Source of the DNA: Aurelia coerulea
Lineage: Eukaryota > Cnidaria > Scyphozoa > Semaeostomeae > Ulmaridae
Reading direction: 5' to 3'
Assembly (NCBI GenBank): GCA_039566865.1
Contig: CM076948.1
Location: forward strand, 18,363,001 to 18,427,000
DNA length: 64,000 nt
Positions 38,401 to 53,410 of this stretch are shown one piece after another. The notes under the pieces were generated by a model that made no database searches, was not told the DNA's origin, and saw nothing but the letters and a program-made list of their open reading frames with translations. Made by a program: the position numbers and the translations under genes. Every line of letters begins with the position of its first letter. Position 1 is the stretch's first letter.

Positions 38401-40009
38401 TTCCAAGAATGGTTGCTGCAGCACTAATAAAGTGCTATAAAAGAAGTTACTGGCAGAACTAAAGTTTTAAAGAACGATGAGTGCAATACTCTTTATAATA
38501 TAAATTGTAGGTACTAAAGTACGTTAACTAACACTTTTTGTGTTTATATCTTGTTTTCCTTGAGAAAATAAACATTTTATTAATCGATGTTTCTTTATGC
38601 AGTAAAGCTAAAATGAGACTAAAGAAAAAACTAATGTCTATAGTAATGTTTCCAAGAATGGTTGCTGCAGCACTAATATAGTGCTATAAAAGAAGTAACT
38701 GGCAGAACTAAAGTTTTAAAGAACGATGAGTGCAATTCTCTTTATAATATAAATTGTAGCTACTAGAGTACGTCAATCCACAGTTTTTGCTTTTTAATTT
38801 TGTTTTCTTTGAGAGAAGAATTATTTAATTAAATCGATGTTCGTTTATGCATTAAAGCTAAATTGAGACTAAAGAAAGAGCTAATGTCTATAGTAATGTT
38901 TCCAAGAAGGGTTGCTGCAGCACTAATATAGTGCTATAAAAGAAGTTACTGACAGAACTAAAGTTTTAAAGAACGATGAGTGCAATTCTCTTTATAATAT
39001 AAATTGTAGCTGCTAAAGTACGTTAACCCACACTTTTTTTGTATATATTTTGTGTTCTTTGAGACAATAAACATTTAATTAATAGATTCTTGTTGATTCA
39101 GTAAAGCTAAAATGAGACTAAAGAAAAAACTAATGTCTATAGTAATGTTTCCAAGAATGGTTGCTGCAGCACTGATATAATGCTATAAAAGAAGTTACTT
39201 GCAGAACTAAAGTTTTAAGAACGATGAGTGCATTTGTCTTTATAATATAAATTGTAGCTACTAAAGTACGTTAACCCACACTTTTTGTGTTTATATTTTG
39301 TTTTCTTTGAGAAAACAAACATTTTATTAATCGATGTTTTTTATGCAGTAAAGCTAAAGTGACACTAAAGAAAAAACTAATGTCTATAGTAATGTTTCCA
39401 AGAATGGTTGCTGCACCACTAACATAGTGCTATAAAAGAAGATACTGGCAGAACTAAAGTTTTAAAGAACGATGAGTGCAATTCTCTTTATAATATAAAT
39501 TGTCGCTACTAAAGTACGTTAACTAACACTTTTTGTGTTTATATCTTGTTTTGCTTGAGAAAATAAACATTTTATTAATCGATGTTTCTTTATGCAGTAA
39601 AGCTAAAATGACACTAAAGAAAAAACTAATGTCTATAGTAATGTTTCCAAGAATGGTTGCTGCAGCACTAATAAAGTGCTATAAAAGAAGTTACTGGCAG
39701 AACTAAAGTTTTAAAGAACGATGAGTGCAATACTCTTTATAATATAAATTGTAGGTACTAAAGTACGTTAACTAACACTTTTTGTGTTTATATCTTGTTT
39801 TGCTTGAGAAAAAAAACATTTTATTAATCGATGTTTCTTTATGCAGTAAAGCTAAAATGAGACCAAAGAAAAAACTAATGTCTATACTAATGTTTCCAAG
39901 AATGGTTGCTGCGGCACTAACATAGTGCTATAAATAATTTACTGGCAGAACTAAAGTTTTAAAGAACGATGAGTGCAATACTCTTTATAATATAAATTGT
40001 AGCTACTAG

Positions 40010-40930
40010 AGTACGTCAATCCACAGTTTTTGCTTTTTAATTTTGTTTTCTTTGAGAGAAGAATTATTTAATTAAATCGATGTTCGTTTATGCATTAAAG
40101 CTAAATTGAGACTAAAGAAAAAGCTAATGTCTATAGTAATGTTTCCAAGAAGGGTTGCTGCAGCACTTATATAGTGCTATAAAAGAAATTACTGGTAGAA
40201 CTAAAGTTTTAAAGAACGATGAGTGCAATTCTCTTTATAATATAAAATTTAGCTACTAAAGTATGTTATCCCACACTTTTTGTGTTTATATTTTTTTTTC
40301 TTTAAGATAATAAACATTTTATTAATCGATGTTTCTTTATGCAGTAAAGCTAAAATGAGACTAAAGAAAAAACTAATGTCTATAGTAATGTTTCCAAGAA
40401 TGGTTGCTGCAGCACTAATATAGTGCTATAAAAGAAGTTACTGGCAGAACTAAAGTTTTAAAGAACGATGAGTGCAATACTCTTTATAATATAAATTGTA
40501 GCTACTAGAGTACGTCAATCCACAGTTTTTGCTTTTTAATTTTGTTTTCTTTGAGAGAAGAATTATTTAATTAAATCGATGTTCGTTTATGCATTAAAAG
40601 CTAAATTGAGACTAAAGAAAAAGCTAATGTCTATAGTAATGTTTCCAAGAAGGGTTGCTGCAGCACTTATATAGTGCTATAAAAAAACATTACTGGTAGA
40701 ACTAAAGTTTTAAAGAACGATGAGTGCAATTCTCTTTATAATATAAAATATAGCTACTAAAGTATGTTATCCCACACTTTTTGTGTTTATATTTTGTTTT
40801 CTTTAAGATAATAAACATTTTATTAATCGATGTTTGTTTATGCAGTAAAGCTAAAATGAGACTAAAGAAAAAACTAATGGCTATAGTAATGTTTCCAAGA
40901 AGGGTTGCTGCAGCACTAATAGAGTGCTAT
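40010..40930 (+). repeat. 2-unit duplication, offset about 499 bp
   Basis: The AATTAAATCGATG variant is at 40070 and 40569, with the flanking TTTTTGCTTTTTAATTTTG also shared. Older relatives of the same variant are at 37334 and 38827. The adjacent copies share most private variants. Confidence 0.6.
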
Positions 40931-43900
40931 AAAAGAAATTACTGACAGAACTAAAGTTTTAAAGAACGATGAGTGCAATTCTCTTTATGATATAAATTGT
41001 AGCTACTAAAGTACGTTAACTAACACTTTTTGTGTTTATATCTTGTTTTGCTTGAGAAAATAAACATTTTATTAATCGATGTTTCTTTATGCTGTAAAGC
41101 TAAAATGAGACAAAAGAAAAAACTAATGTCTATAGTAATGTTTCCATGAATGGTTGCTGCAACTCTAATATAGTGCTATAGAAGAAGTTACTGGCAGAAC
41201 TAAAGTTTTAAAGAACGATGAGTGCAATTCTCTTTATAATATAGATTGTCGCTACTAAAGTACGTTAACTAACACTTTTTGTGTTTATATCTTGTTTTGC
41301 TTGAGAAAATAAACATTTTATTAATAGATGTTTGTTTATGCTGTAAAGTTAAAGTGAGACTAAAGAAAAAACTAATGTCCATAGTAATGTTTTTTTTTAA
41401 GAATGGTTGCTGCAGCACTTATAAAGTTCTATAAAAGAAGTTACTCGCAGAACTAAAGTTTTAAAGGAAGATGAGCGCAATCCTCTTTATAATATAAATT
41501 GTAGCTACCAAAGTGCGTCAATCCACAGTTTTTGTTTTTAAATTTTGTTTTCTTTGAGAGAAAAATTATTTAATTAATCGATGTTCGTTGATGCAGTAAA
41601 GCTAAAATGAGACTAAAGAAAAAGCTAATGTCTATAGTAATGTTTCCAAGAAGGGTTGCTGCAGCACTTATATAGTGCTATAAAAGATATTACTGGTAGA
41701 ACTAAAGTTTTAAAGAACGATGAGTGCAATTCTCTTTATAATATACATTGTAAGCACTAAAGTACGTTATTCAACACTTTTTTTGTTTATATTTTGTTTT
41801 CTTTAAGATAGTAAACATTTTATTAATCGATCTTTGTTGATGCAGTAAAGCTAAAATGAGACTAAAGAAAAAACTAATGGCTATAGTAATGTTTCCAAGA
41901 AGGATTGCTGTAGCACTAATAGAGTGCTATAAAAGAAATTAGTGGCAGAACTAAAGTTTTAAAGAACGATGAGTGCAATTCTCTTTATAATATAGATTGT
42001 CGCTACTAAAGTACGTTAACTAACACTTTTTGTGTTTATATCTTGTTTTGCTTGAGAAAATAAACATTTTATTAATCGATGTTTCTTTATGCAGTAAAGC
42101 TAAAATGAGACTAAAGAAAAAACTAATGTCTATAGTAATGTTTCCAAGAATGGTTGCTGCAGCACTAATAAAGTGCTATAAAAGATATTACTGACAGAGC
42201 TAAAGTTTTAAAGAACGATGAGTGCAATTCTCTTTATAATATAAATTGTAGCTACTAAAGTACGTTATCCCACACTTTTTGTGTTTATATTTTGTTTTCT
42301 TTAAGATAATAAACATTTTATTAATCGATGTTTGTTTATGCAGTAAAGCTAAAATGAGACTAAAGAAAAAACTAATGGCTATAGTAATGTTTCCAAGAAG
42401 GGTTGCTGCAGCACTAATAAAGTGCTATAAAAGAAATTACTGACAGAACTAAAGTTTTAAAGAACGATGAGTGCAATTCTCTTTATGATATAAATTGTAG
42501 CTGCTAAAGTACGTTAACCCACACTTTTTGTGTTCATATTTTGTGTTCTTTGAGAGATAAACATTTAATTAATAGATTCTTGTTTATGCAGTAAAGCTAA
42601 AATGAGACTAAAGAAAAAACTAATGGCTATAGCAATGTTTCCAGGAATGGTTGCTGCAGCACTAATATAATGCTATAAAAGAAGTTACTTGCAAAACTAA
42701 AGTTTTAAAGAACGATGAGTGCAATTCTCTTTATAATATAAATTGTAGCTGCTAAAGTACGTTAACCCACACTTTTCGTGTTTATACTTTGTTTTCTTTG
42801 AGAAAATAAACATTTTATTAATAGGTGTTTGTTTATGTAGTAAAGCTAAAATGAGACTAAAGAAAAACTAATGGCTATAGCAATGTTTCCAGGAATGGTT
42901 GCTGCAGCACTAATATAATGCTATAAAAGAAGTTACTTGCAGAACTAAAGTTTTAAAGAACGATGAGTGCAATTCTCTTTATAATATAAATTGTAGCTAC
43001 TAAAGTACGTTAACCCACACTTTTTGTGTTTATACTTTGTTTTCTTTGAGAAAATAAACATTTTATTAATAGGTGTTTGTTTATGTAGTAAAGCTAAAAC
43101 GACACTAAAGAAAAAACTAATGTCTATAGTAATGTTTCCAAGAAGGGTTGCTGCATCACTAATAGAGTGCTATGAAAGAAATTACTGGCAGAACTAAAGT
43201 TTTAAGGAACGATGAGTGCAATTCTCTTTATAATATAAATTGTAGCTACTAAAGTACGTTAACCCACACTTTTTGTGTTTATACTTTGTTTTCTTTGAGA
43301 AAATAAACATTTTATTAATTGATGTTTGTTTATGCAGTAAAGCTAAAATGAGACTAAAGAAAATACTAATGGCTATAGTAATGTTTCCAAGAAGGGTTGC
43401 TGCAGCACTAATAAAGTGCTATAAAAGAAGTTACTGGCAGAACTAAAGTTTTAAAGAACGATGAGTGCAATTCTCTTTATAATATAAATTGTAGCTGCTA
43501 AAGTACGTTAACCCACACTTTTTGTGTTCATATTTTGTGTTCTTTGAGAGATAAACATTTAATTAATAGATTCTTGTTTATGCAGTAAAGCTAAAATGAG
43601 ACTAAAGAAAATACTAATGGCTATGGTAATGTTTCCAAGAAGGGTTGCTGCAGCACTAATAGAGAGCTATAAAGAAGTTACTGGCAGAACTAAAGTTTTA
43701 AAGAACGATGAGTTCCATTCTCTTTATAATATAAATTGTAGCTACTAAAGTACGTTAACCCACACTTTTTGTGTTTATATTTTGTTTTCTTTGAGAAATA
43801 AATTATTTGATTAATCGATGTTTGTTTATGCAGTAAAGCTAAAATGAGAATAAAGAAAAAACTAATGTCTATAGTAATGTTTCCAAGAATGGTTGCTGCA

Positions 43901-45189
43901 GCACTAATATAGTGCTATAAAAGAAGTTACTGGCAGAACTAAAGTTTTAAAGAACGATGAGTGCAATTCTCTTTATAATATAAATTGTCGCTACTAAAGT
44001 ACGTTAACTAAAACTTTTTGTGTTTATATTTTGTTTTCTTTGAGAAAATAAACATTTTATTGATTGATGTTTGTTTATGCAGTAAAGCTAAAATGAGACT
44101 AAAGAAAAGACTAATGGCTATAGTAATGTTTCCAAGAAGGGTTGCTGCAGCACTAATAGAGTGCTATAAATGAAATTACTGGCAGAACTAAAGTTTTAAA
44201 GAACGATGAGCGCAATCCTCTTTATAACATAAATTGTAGCTACCAAAGTGCGTCAATCCACAGTTTTTGTGTTTAAATTTTGTTTTCTTTGAGTGAAACA
44301 TTATTTAATTAATCGATGTTCGTTGATGCAGTAGAGCTAAAATGAGACTAAAGAAAAAGCTAATGTCTATTGTAATGTTTCCAAGAAGGGTTGCTGCAGC
44401 ACTTATATAGTGCTATAAAAGAAGTTACTTGCAGAACTAAAGTTTTAAAGAACGATGAGTGCAATTCTCTTTATAAAATAAATTGTAGCTACTAAAGTAC
44501 GTTAACCCACACTTTTTGTGTTTATACTTTGTTTTCTTTGAGAAAATAAACATTTTATTAATTGATGTTTGTTTATGCAGTAAAGCTAAAATGAGACTAA
44601 AGAAAATACTAATGGCTATAGTAATGTTTCCAAGAAGGGTTGCTGCAGCACTAATAGAGTGCTATAAAAGAAATTACTGGCAGAACTAAAGTTTTAAAGA
44701 ACGATGAGTTCCATTCTCTTTATAATATGAATTGTAGCTACTAACGTATGTTAACCCGCACTTTTTGTGTTTATATTTTGTTTTCTTTGAGAAATAAAAC
44801 ATTTGATTAATCGATGTTTGTTTATGCAGTAAAGCTAAAATGAGATTAAAGAAAAAACTAATTTCTATAGTAATGTTTCCAAGAATGGTTGCTGTAGCAC
44901 TAATATAGTGCTATAAAAGAAGTTACTGGCATAACTAAAGTTTTAAAGAATGATGAGTGCAATTCTCTTTATAATATAAATTGTAGCTGCTAAAGTACGT
45001 TAACCCACATTTTTTGTGTTTTTATTTTGTTTTCTTTGAGAAAATAAACATTTAATTAATCGATGTTTGTTTATGCAGTAAAGTTAAAATGAGACTTAAG
45101 AAAAAACTAATGTCTATAGTAATGTTTCCAAGAATGGTTGCTGCAGCACTAATATAGTGCTATAAAAGAAATTACTGGCAGAACTAAAG

Positions 45190-48100
45190 TTTTAAAGACC
45201 GATGAGTGCAATACTAAGATAGATTTTAGCTGCTAAAATACATTAACCCACACTTTTTGTGTTTATATTTTGTTTTCTTTGAGAAATAAAACATTTGATT
45301 AATCGATGTTTGTTTAAGCAGTAAAGCTAAAATGAGATTAAAGAATTTTTTCTAATGGCTATAGTAATGTTTCCAAGAAGGGTTGCTGCATCACTAATAG
45401 AGTGCTATGAAAGAAATTACTGGCAGAACTAAAGTGTTAAAGGAAGATGAGCGCAATCCTCTTTATAATATAAATTGTAGCTACTAAAGTACGTTAACCC
45501 ACACTTTTTGTGTTTATATTTTGTTTTCTTTGAGAAAATAAACATTTTATTAATTGATGTTTGTTTATGCAGTAAAGCTAAAATGAGACTAAAGAAAAAA
45601 CTAATGGCTATAGTAATGTTTCCAAGAAGGGTTGCTGCATCACTAATAGAGTGCTATGAAAGAAATTACTGGCAGAACTAAAGTTTTAAAGAACGATGAG
45701 TGCAATTCTCTTTATAATATAAATTGTAGCTACTAAAGTACGTTAACCCACACTTTTTGTGTTTATACTTTGTTTTCTTTGAGAAAATAAACATTTTATT
45801 AATTGATGTTTGTTTATGCAGTAAAGCTAAAATGAGACTAAAGAAAATACTAATGGCTATAGTAATGTTTCCAAGAAGGGTCGCTGCAGCACTAATAAAG
45901 TGCTATAAAAGAAGTTACTGGCAGAACTAAAGTTTTAAAGAACGATGAGTGCAATACTCTTTATAATATAAATTGTAGCTACTAAAGTACGTTAACCCAC
46001 ACTTTTTGTGTTTATACTTTCTTTTCTTTGAGAAAATAAACATTTTATTAATTGATGTTTGTTTATGCAGTAAAGCTAAAATGAGACTAAAGAAAATACT
46101 AATGAATATAGTAATGTTTCCAAGAAGGGTTGCTGCAGCACTAATAGAGTGCTATAAAAGAAATTACTGCCAGAACTAAAGTTTTAAAGAACGATGAGTT
46201 CCATTCACCTTATAATATGAATTGTAGCTACAAAAGTACGTTAACCCACACTTTTTGTGTTTATATTTTGTTTTCTTTGAGAAATAAAACATTTGATTAA
46301 TCGATGTTTGTTTATGCAGTAAAGCTAAAATGAGAATAAAGAAAAAACTAATGTCTATAGTAATGTTTCCAAGAATGGTTGCTGCAGCACTAATATAGTG
46401 CTATAAAAGAAGTTACTGGCAGAACTAAAGTTTTAAAGAACGATGAGTGCAATTCTCTTTATAATATAAATTGTCGCTACTAAAGTACGTTAACTAACAC
46501 TTTTTGTGTTTATATCTTGTTTTCCTTGAGAAAATAAACATTTTATTAATAGATGTTTGTTTATGTAGTAAAGCTAAAACGACACTAAAGAAAAAACTAA
46601 TGTCTATAGTAATGTTTCCAAGAATGGTTGCTGCAGCACTAATATAATGCTATAAAAGAAGTTACTTGCAGAACTAAAGTTTTAAAAAACGATGAGTGCA
46701 ATTCTCTTTATAATATAAATTGTAGCTACTAAAGTACGTTAACCCACACTTTTTGTGTTTATATTTTGTTTTCTTTGAGAAAATAAACATTTTATTAATT
46801 GATGTTTGTTTATGCAGTAAAGTTAAAATGAGACTTAAGAAAAAACTAATGTCTATAGTAATGTTTCCAAGAATGGTTGCTGCAGCACTAATATAGTGCT
46901 ATAAAAGAAATTACTGGCAGAACTAAAGTTTTAAAGACCGATGAGTGCAATACTCTTTATAAGATAGATTGTAGCTGCTAAAATACATTAATCCACACTT
47001 TTTGTGTTTTTATTTTGTTTTCTTTGAGAAAATAAACATTTAATTAATTGATGTTTGTTTATGCAGTAAAGCTAAAATGAGATTAAAGAATTTTTTCTAA
47101 TGGCTATAGTAATGTTTCCAAGAAGGGTTGCTGCATCACTAATAGAGTGCTATGAAAGAAATTACTGGCAGAACTAAAGTGTTAAAGGAAGATGAGCGCA
47201 ATCCTCTTTATAATATAAATTGTAGCTACTAAAGTACGTTAACCCACACTTTTTGTGTTTATATTTTGTTTTCTTTGAGAAAATAAACATTTTATTAATC
47301 GATGTTTGTTTATGCAGTAAAGCTAAAATGAGACTAAAGAAAAAACTAATGGCTATAGTAATGTTTCCAAGAAGGGTTGCTGCATCACTAATAGAGTGCT
47401 ATGAAAGAAATTACTGGCAGAACTAAAGTTTTAAAGAACGATGAGTGCAATTCTCTTTATAATATAAATTGTAGCTACTAAAGTACGTTAACCCACACTT
47501 TTTGTGTTTATACTTTGTTTTCTTTGAGAAAATAAACATTTTATTAATTGATGTTTGTTTATGCAGTAAAGCTAAAATGAGACTAAAGAAAATACTAATG
47601 GCTATAGTAATGTTTCCAAGAAGGGTTGCTGCAGCACTAATAAAGTGCTATAAAAGAAGTTACTGGCAGAACTAAAGTTTTAAAGAACGATGAGTGCAAT
47701 ACTCTTTATAATATAAATTGTAGCTACTAAAGTACGTTAACCCACACTTTTTGTGTTTATACTTTGTTTTCTTTGAGAAAATAAACATTTTATTAATTGA
47801 TGTTTGTTTATGCAGTAAAGCTAAAATGAGACTAAAGAAAATACTAATGAATATAGTAATGTTTCCAAGAAGGGTTGCTGCAGCACTAATAGAGTGCTAT
47901 AAAAGAAATTACTGCCAGAACTAAAGTTTTAAAGAACGATGAGTTCCATTCACCTTATAATATGAATTGTAGCTACAAAAGTACGTTAACCCACACTTTT
48001 TGTGTTTATATTTTGTTTTCTTTGAGAAATAAAACATTTGATTAATCGATGTTTGTTTATGCAGTAAAGCTAAAATGAGAATAAAGAAAAAACTAATGTC

Positions 48101-51100
48101 TATAGTAATGTTTCCAAGAATGGTTGCTGCAGCACAAATATTGTGCTATAAAAGAAGTTACTGGCAGAACTAAAGTTTTAAAGAACGATGAGTGCATTTC
48201 TCTTTATAATATAAATTGTCGCTACTAAAGTACGTTAACTAACACTTTTTGTGTTTATATCTTGTTTTCCTTGAGAAAATAAACATTTTATTAATAGATG
48301 TTTGTTTATGTAGTAAAGCTAAAACGACACTAAAGAAAAAACTAATGTCTATAGTAATGTTTCCAAGAATGGTTGCTGCAGCACTAATATAATGCTATAA
48401 AAGAAGTTACTTGCAGAACTAAAGTTTTAAAAAACGATGAGTGCAATTCTCTTTATAATATAAATTGTAGCTACTAAAGTACGTTAACCCACACTTTTTG
48501 TGTTTATATTTTGTTTTCTTTGAGAAAATAAACATTTTATTAATTGATGTTTGTTTATGCAGTAAAGTTAAAATGAGACTTAAGAAAAAACTAATGTCTA
48601 TAGTAATGTTTCCAAGAATGGTTGCTGCAGCACTAATATAGTGCTATAAAAGAAATTACTGGCAGAACTAAAGTTTTAAAGACCGATGAGTGCAATACTC
48701 TTTATAAGATAGATTGTAGCTGCTAAAATACATTAATCCACACTTTTTGTGTTTTTATTTTGTTTTCTTTGAGAAAATAAACATTTTATTAATTGATGTT
48801 TGTTTATGCAGTAAAGCTAAAATGAGACTAAAGAAAAAACTAATGGCTATAGCAATGTTTCCAAGAATGGTTGCTGCAGCACTAATATAATGCTATAAAA
48901 GAAGTTACTTGCAGAACTAAAGTTTTAAAAAACGATGAGTGCAATTCTCTTTATAATATAAATTGTAGCTACTAAAGTACGTTAACCCACACTTTTGTGT
49001 TTATATTTTGTTTTCTTTGAGAAATAAAACATTTGATTAATCGATGTTTGTTTAAGCAGTAAAGCTAAAATGAGACTAAAGAAAAAGCTAATGTCTATAG
49101 TAATGTTTCCAGGAATGGTTGCTTCAGCACTAATATAGTGCTATAAAAGAAGTTACTGGCAGAACTAAAGTTTTAAAGAACGATGAGTGCAATTCTCTTT
49201 ATAATATAAATTGTCGCTACTAAAGTACGTTAACTAACACTTTTTGTGTTTATATCTTGTTTTCCTTGAGAAAATAAACATTTTATTAATAGATGTTTGT
49301 TTATGCAGTAAAGTTAAAATGAGACTAAAGAAAAAACTAATGTCTATAGTAATGTTTCCAAGAATGGTTGCTGCAGCACTAATATAGTGCTATAAAAGAA
49401 ATTACTGGCAGAACTAAAGTTTTAAAGACCGATGAGTGCAATACTCTTTATAAGATAGATTGTAGCTGCTAAAATACATTAACCCACACTTTTTGTGTTT
49501 ATATTTTGTTTTCTTTGAGAAATAAAACATTTGATTAATCGATGTTTGTTTATGCAGTAAAGCTAAAATGAGATTAAAGAATTTTTTCTAATGGCTATAG
49601 TAATGTTTCCAAGAAGGGTTGCTGCATCACTAATAGAGTGCTATGAAAGAAATTACTGGCAGAACTAAAGTGTTAAAGGAAGATGAGCGCAATCCTCTTT
49701 ATAATATAAATTGTAGCTACTAAAGTACGTTAACCCACACTTTTTGTGTTTATACTTTGTTTTCTTTGAGAAAATAAACATTTTATTAATTGATGTTTGT
49801 TTATGCAGTAAAGCTAAAATGAGACTAAAGAAAAAACTAATGGCTATAGTAATGTTTCCAAGAAGGGTTGCTGCATCACTAATAGAGTGCTATGAAAGAA
49901 ATTACTGGCAGAACTAAAGTTTTAAAGAACGATGAGTGCAATTCTCTTTATAATATAAATTGTAGCTACTAAAGTACGTTAACCCACACTTTTTGTGTTT
50001 ATACTTTGTTTTCTTTGAGAAAATAAACATTTTATTAATTGATGTTTGTTTATGCAGTAAAGCTAAAATGAGACTAAAGAAAATACTAATGGCTATAGTA
50101 ATGTTTCCAAGAAGGGTTGCTGCAGCACTAATAAAGTGCTATAAAAGAAGTTACTGGCAGAACTAAAGTTTTAAAGAACGATGAGTGCAATACTCTTTAT
50201 AATATAAATTGTAGCTACTAAAGTACGTTAACCCACACTTTTTGTGTTTATACTTTGTTTTCTTTGAGAAAATAAACATTTTATTAATTGATGTTTGTTT
50301 ATGCAGTAAAGCTAAAATGAGACTAAAGAAAATACTAATGAATATAGTAATGTTTCCAAGAAGGGTTGCTGCAGCACTAATAGAGTGCTATAAAAGAAAT
50401 TACTGCCAGAACTAAAGTTTTAAAGAACGATGAGTTCCATTCACCTTATAATATGAATTGTAGCTACAAAAGTACGTTAACCCACACTTTTTGTGTTTAT
50501 ATTTTGTTTTCTTTGAGAAATAAAACATTTGATTAATCGATGTTTGTTTATGCAGTAAAGCTAAAATGAGAATAAAGAAAAAACTAATGTCTATAGTAAT
50601 GTTTCCAAGAATGGTTGCTGCAGCACTAATATAGTGCTATAAAAGAAGTTACTGGCAGAACTAAAGTTTTAAAGAACGATGAGTGCAATTCTCTTTATAA
50701 TATAAATTGTCGCTACTAAAGTACGTTAACTAACACTTTTTGTGTTTATATCTTGTTTTCCTTGAGAAAATAAACATTTTATTAATAGATGTTTGTTTAT
50801 GTAGTAAAGCTAAAACGACACTAAAGAAAAAACTAATGTCTATAGTAATGTTTCCAAGAATGGTTGCTGCAGCACTAATATAATGCTATAAAAGAAGTTA
50901 CTTGCAGAACTAAAGTTTAAAAAAACGATGAGTGCAATTCTCTTTATAATATAAATTGTAGCTACTAAAGTACGTTAACCCACACTTTTTGTGTTTATAT
51001 TTTGTTTTCTTTGAGAAAATAAACATTTTATTAATTGATGTTTGTTTATGCAGTAAAGTTAAAATGAGACTTAAGAAAAAACTAATGTCTATAGTAATGT

Positions 51101-53410
51101 TTCCAAGAATGGTTGCTGCAGCACTAATATAGTGCTATAAAAGAAATTACTGGCAGAACTAAAGTTTTAAAGACCGATGAGTGCAATACTCTTTATAAGA
51201 TAGATTGTAGCTGCTAAAATACATTAATCCACACTTTTTGTGTTTTTATTTTGTTTTCTTTGAGAAAATAAACATTTAATTAATTGATGTTTGTTTATGC
51301 AGTAAAGCTAAAATGAGATTAAAGAATTTTTTCTAATGGCTATAGTAATGTTTCCAAGAAGGGTTGCTGCATCACTAATAGAGTGCTATGAAAGAAATTA
51401 CTGGCAGAACTAAAGTGTTAAAGGAAGATGAGCGCAATCCTCTTTATAATATAAATTGTAGCTACTAAAGTACGTTAACCCACACTTTTTGTGTTTATAT
51501 TTTGTTTTCTTTGAGAAAATAAACATTTTATTAATCGATGTTTGTTTATGCAGTAAAGCTAAAATGAGACTAAAGAAAAAACTAATGGCTATAGTAATGT
51601 TTCCAAGAAGGGTTGCTGCATCACTAATAGAGTGCTATGAAAGAAATTACTGGCAGAACTAAAGTTTTAAAGAACGATGAGTGCAATTCTCTTTATAATA
51701 TAAATTGTAGCTACTAAAGTACGTTAACCCACACTTTTTGTGTTTATACTTTGTTTTCTTTGAGAAAATAAACATTTTATTAATTGATGTTTGTTTATGC
51801 AGTAAAGCTATAATGAGACTAAAGAAAATACTAATGGCTATAGTAATGTTTCCAAGAAGGGTTGCTGCAGCACTAATAAAGTGCTATAAAAGAAGTTACT
51901 GGCAGAACTAAAGTTTTAAAGAACGATGAGTGCAATACTCTTTATAATATAAATTGTAGCTACTAAAGTACGTTAACCCACACTTTTTGTGTTTATACTT
52001 TCTTTTCTTTGAGAAAAATAAATATTTTATTAATTGATGTTTGTTTATGCAGTAAAGCTAAAATGAGACTAAAGAAAATACTAATGAATGTAGTAATGTT
52101 TCCAAGAAGGGTTGCTGCAGCACTAATAGAGTGCTATAAAAGAAATTACTGCCAGAACTAAAGTTTTAAAGAACGATGAGTTCCATTCACCTTATAATAT
52201 GAATTGTAGCTACAAAAGTACGTTAACCCACACTTTTTGTGTTTATATTTTGTTTTCTTTGAGAAATAAAACATTTGATTAATCGATGTTTGTTTATGCA
52301 GTAAAGCTAAAATGAGAATAAAGAAAAAACTAATGTCTATAGTAATGTTTCCAAGAATGGTTGCTGCAGCACTAATATAGTGCTATAAAAGAAGTTACTG
52401 GCAGAACTAAAGTTTTAAAGAACGATGAGTGCAATTCTCTTTATAATATAAATTGTCGCTACTAAAGTACGTTAACTAACACTTTTTGTGTTTATATCTT
52501 GTTTTGCTTGAGAAAATAAACATTTTATTAATAGATGTTTGTTTATGTAGTAAAGCTAAAACGACACTAAAGAAAAAACTAATGTCTATAGTAATGTTTC
52601 CAAGAATGGTTGCTGCAGCACTAATATAATGCTATAAAAGAAGTTACTTGCAGAACTAAAGTTTAAAAAAACGATGAGTGCAATTCCCTTTATAATATAA
52701 ATTGTAGCTACTAAAGTACGTTAACCCACACTTTTTGTGTTTATATTTTGTTTTCTTTGAGAAAATAAACATTTTATTAATTGATGTTTGTTTATGCAGT
52801 AAAGTTAAAATGAGACTTAAGAAAAAACTAATGTCTATAGTAATGTTTCCAAGAATGGTTGCTGCAGCACTAATATAGTGCTATAAAAGAAATTACTGGC
52901 AGAACTAAAGTTTTAAAGACCGATGAGTGCAATACTCTTTATAAGATAGATTGTAGCTGCTAAAATACATTAATCCACACTTTTTGTGTTTTTATTTTGT
53001 TTTCTTTGAGAAAATAAACATTTTATTAATTGATGTTTGTTTATGCAGTAAAGCTAAAATGAGACTAAAGAAAAAACTAATGGCTATAGCAATGTTTCCA
53101 AGAATGGTTGCTGCAGCACTAATATAATGCTATAAAAGAAGTTACTTGCAGAACTAAAGTTTTCAAAAACGATGAGTGCAATTCTCTTTATAATATAAAT
53201 TGTAGCTACTAAAGTACGTTAACCCACACTTTTTGTGTTTATATTTTTTTTTCTTTGAGAAATAAAACATTTGGTTAATCGATGTTTGTTTATGCAGTAA
53301 AGCTAAAATGAGACTAAAGAAAAAGCTAATGTCTATAGTAATGTTTCCAAGAATGGTTGCTGCAGCACTAATATAGTGCTATAAAAGAAGTTACTGGCAG
53401 AACTAAAGTT
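45190..53410 (+). repeat. 7-unit (1745-bp) repeat nested in a 17-unit (4236-bp) repeat
   Basis: The marker GAGATTAAAG is at 45334, 47079, 49570 and 51315, giving spacings 1745, 2491, 1745. The marker CCATTCACC is at 46201, 47946, 50437 and 52183, giving 1745, 2491, 1746. The corresponding unit without the marker is at 48824 and 53061. The pattern is two 7-unit blocks followed by a 3-unit extension, making a 17-unit block (45334 to 49570 is 4236 bp). That whole block is then repeated (47079 to 51315 is 4236; 48824 to 53061 is 4237). This is the most regular higher-order structure in the window. Confidence 0.9.
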
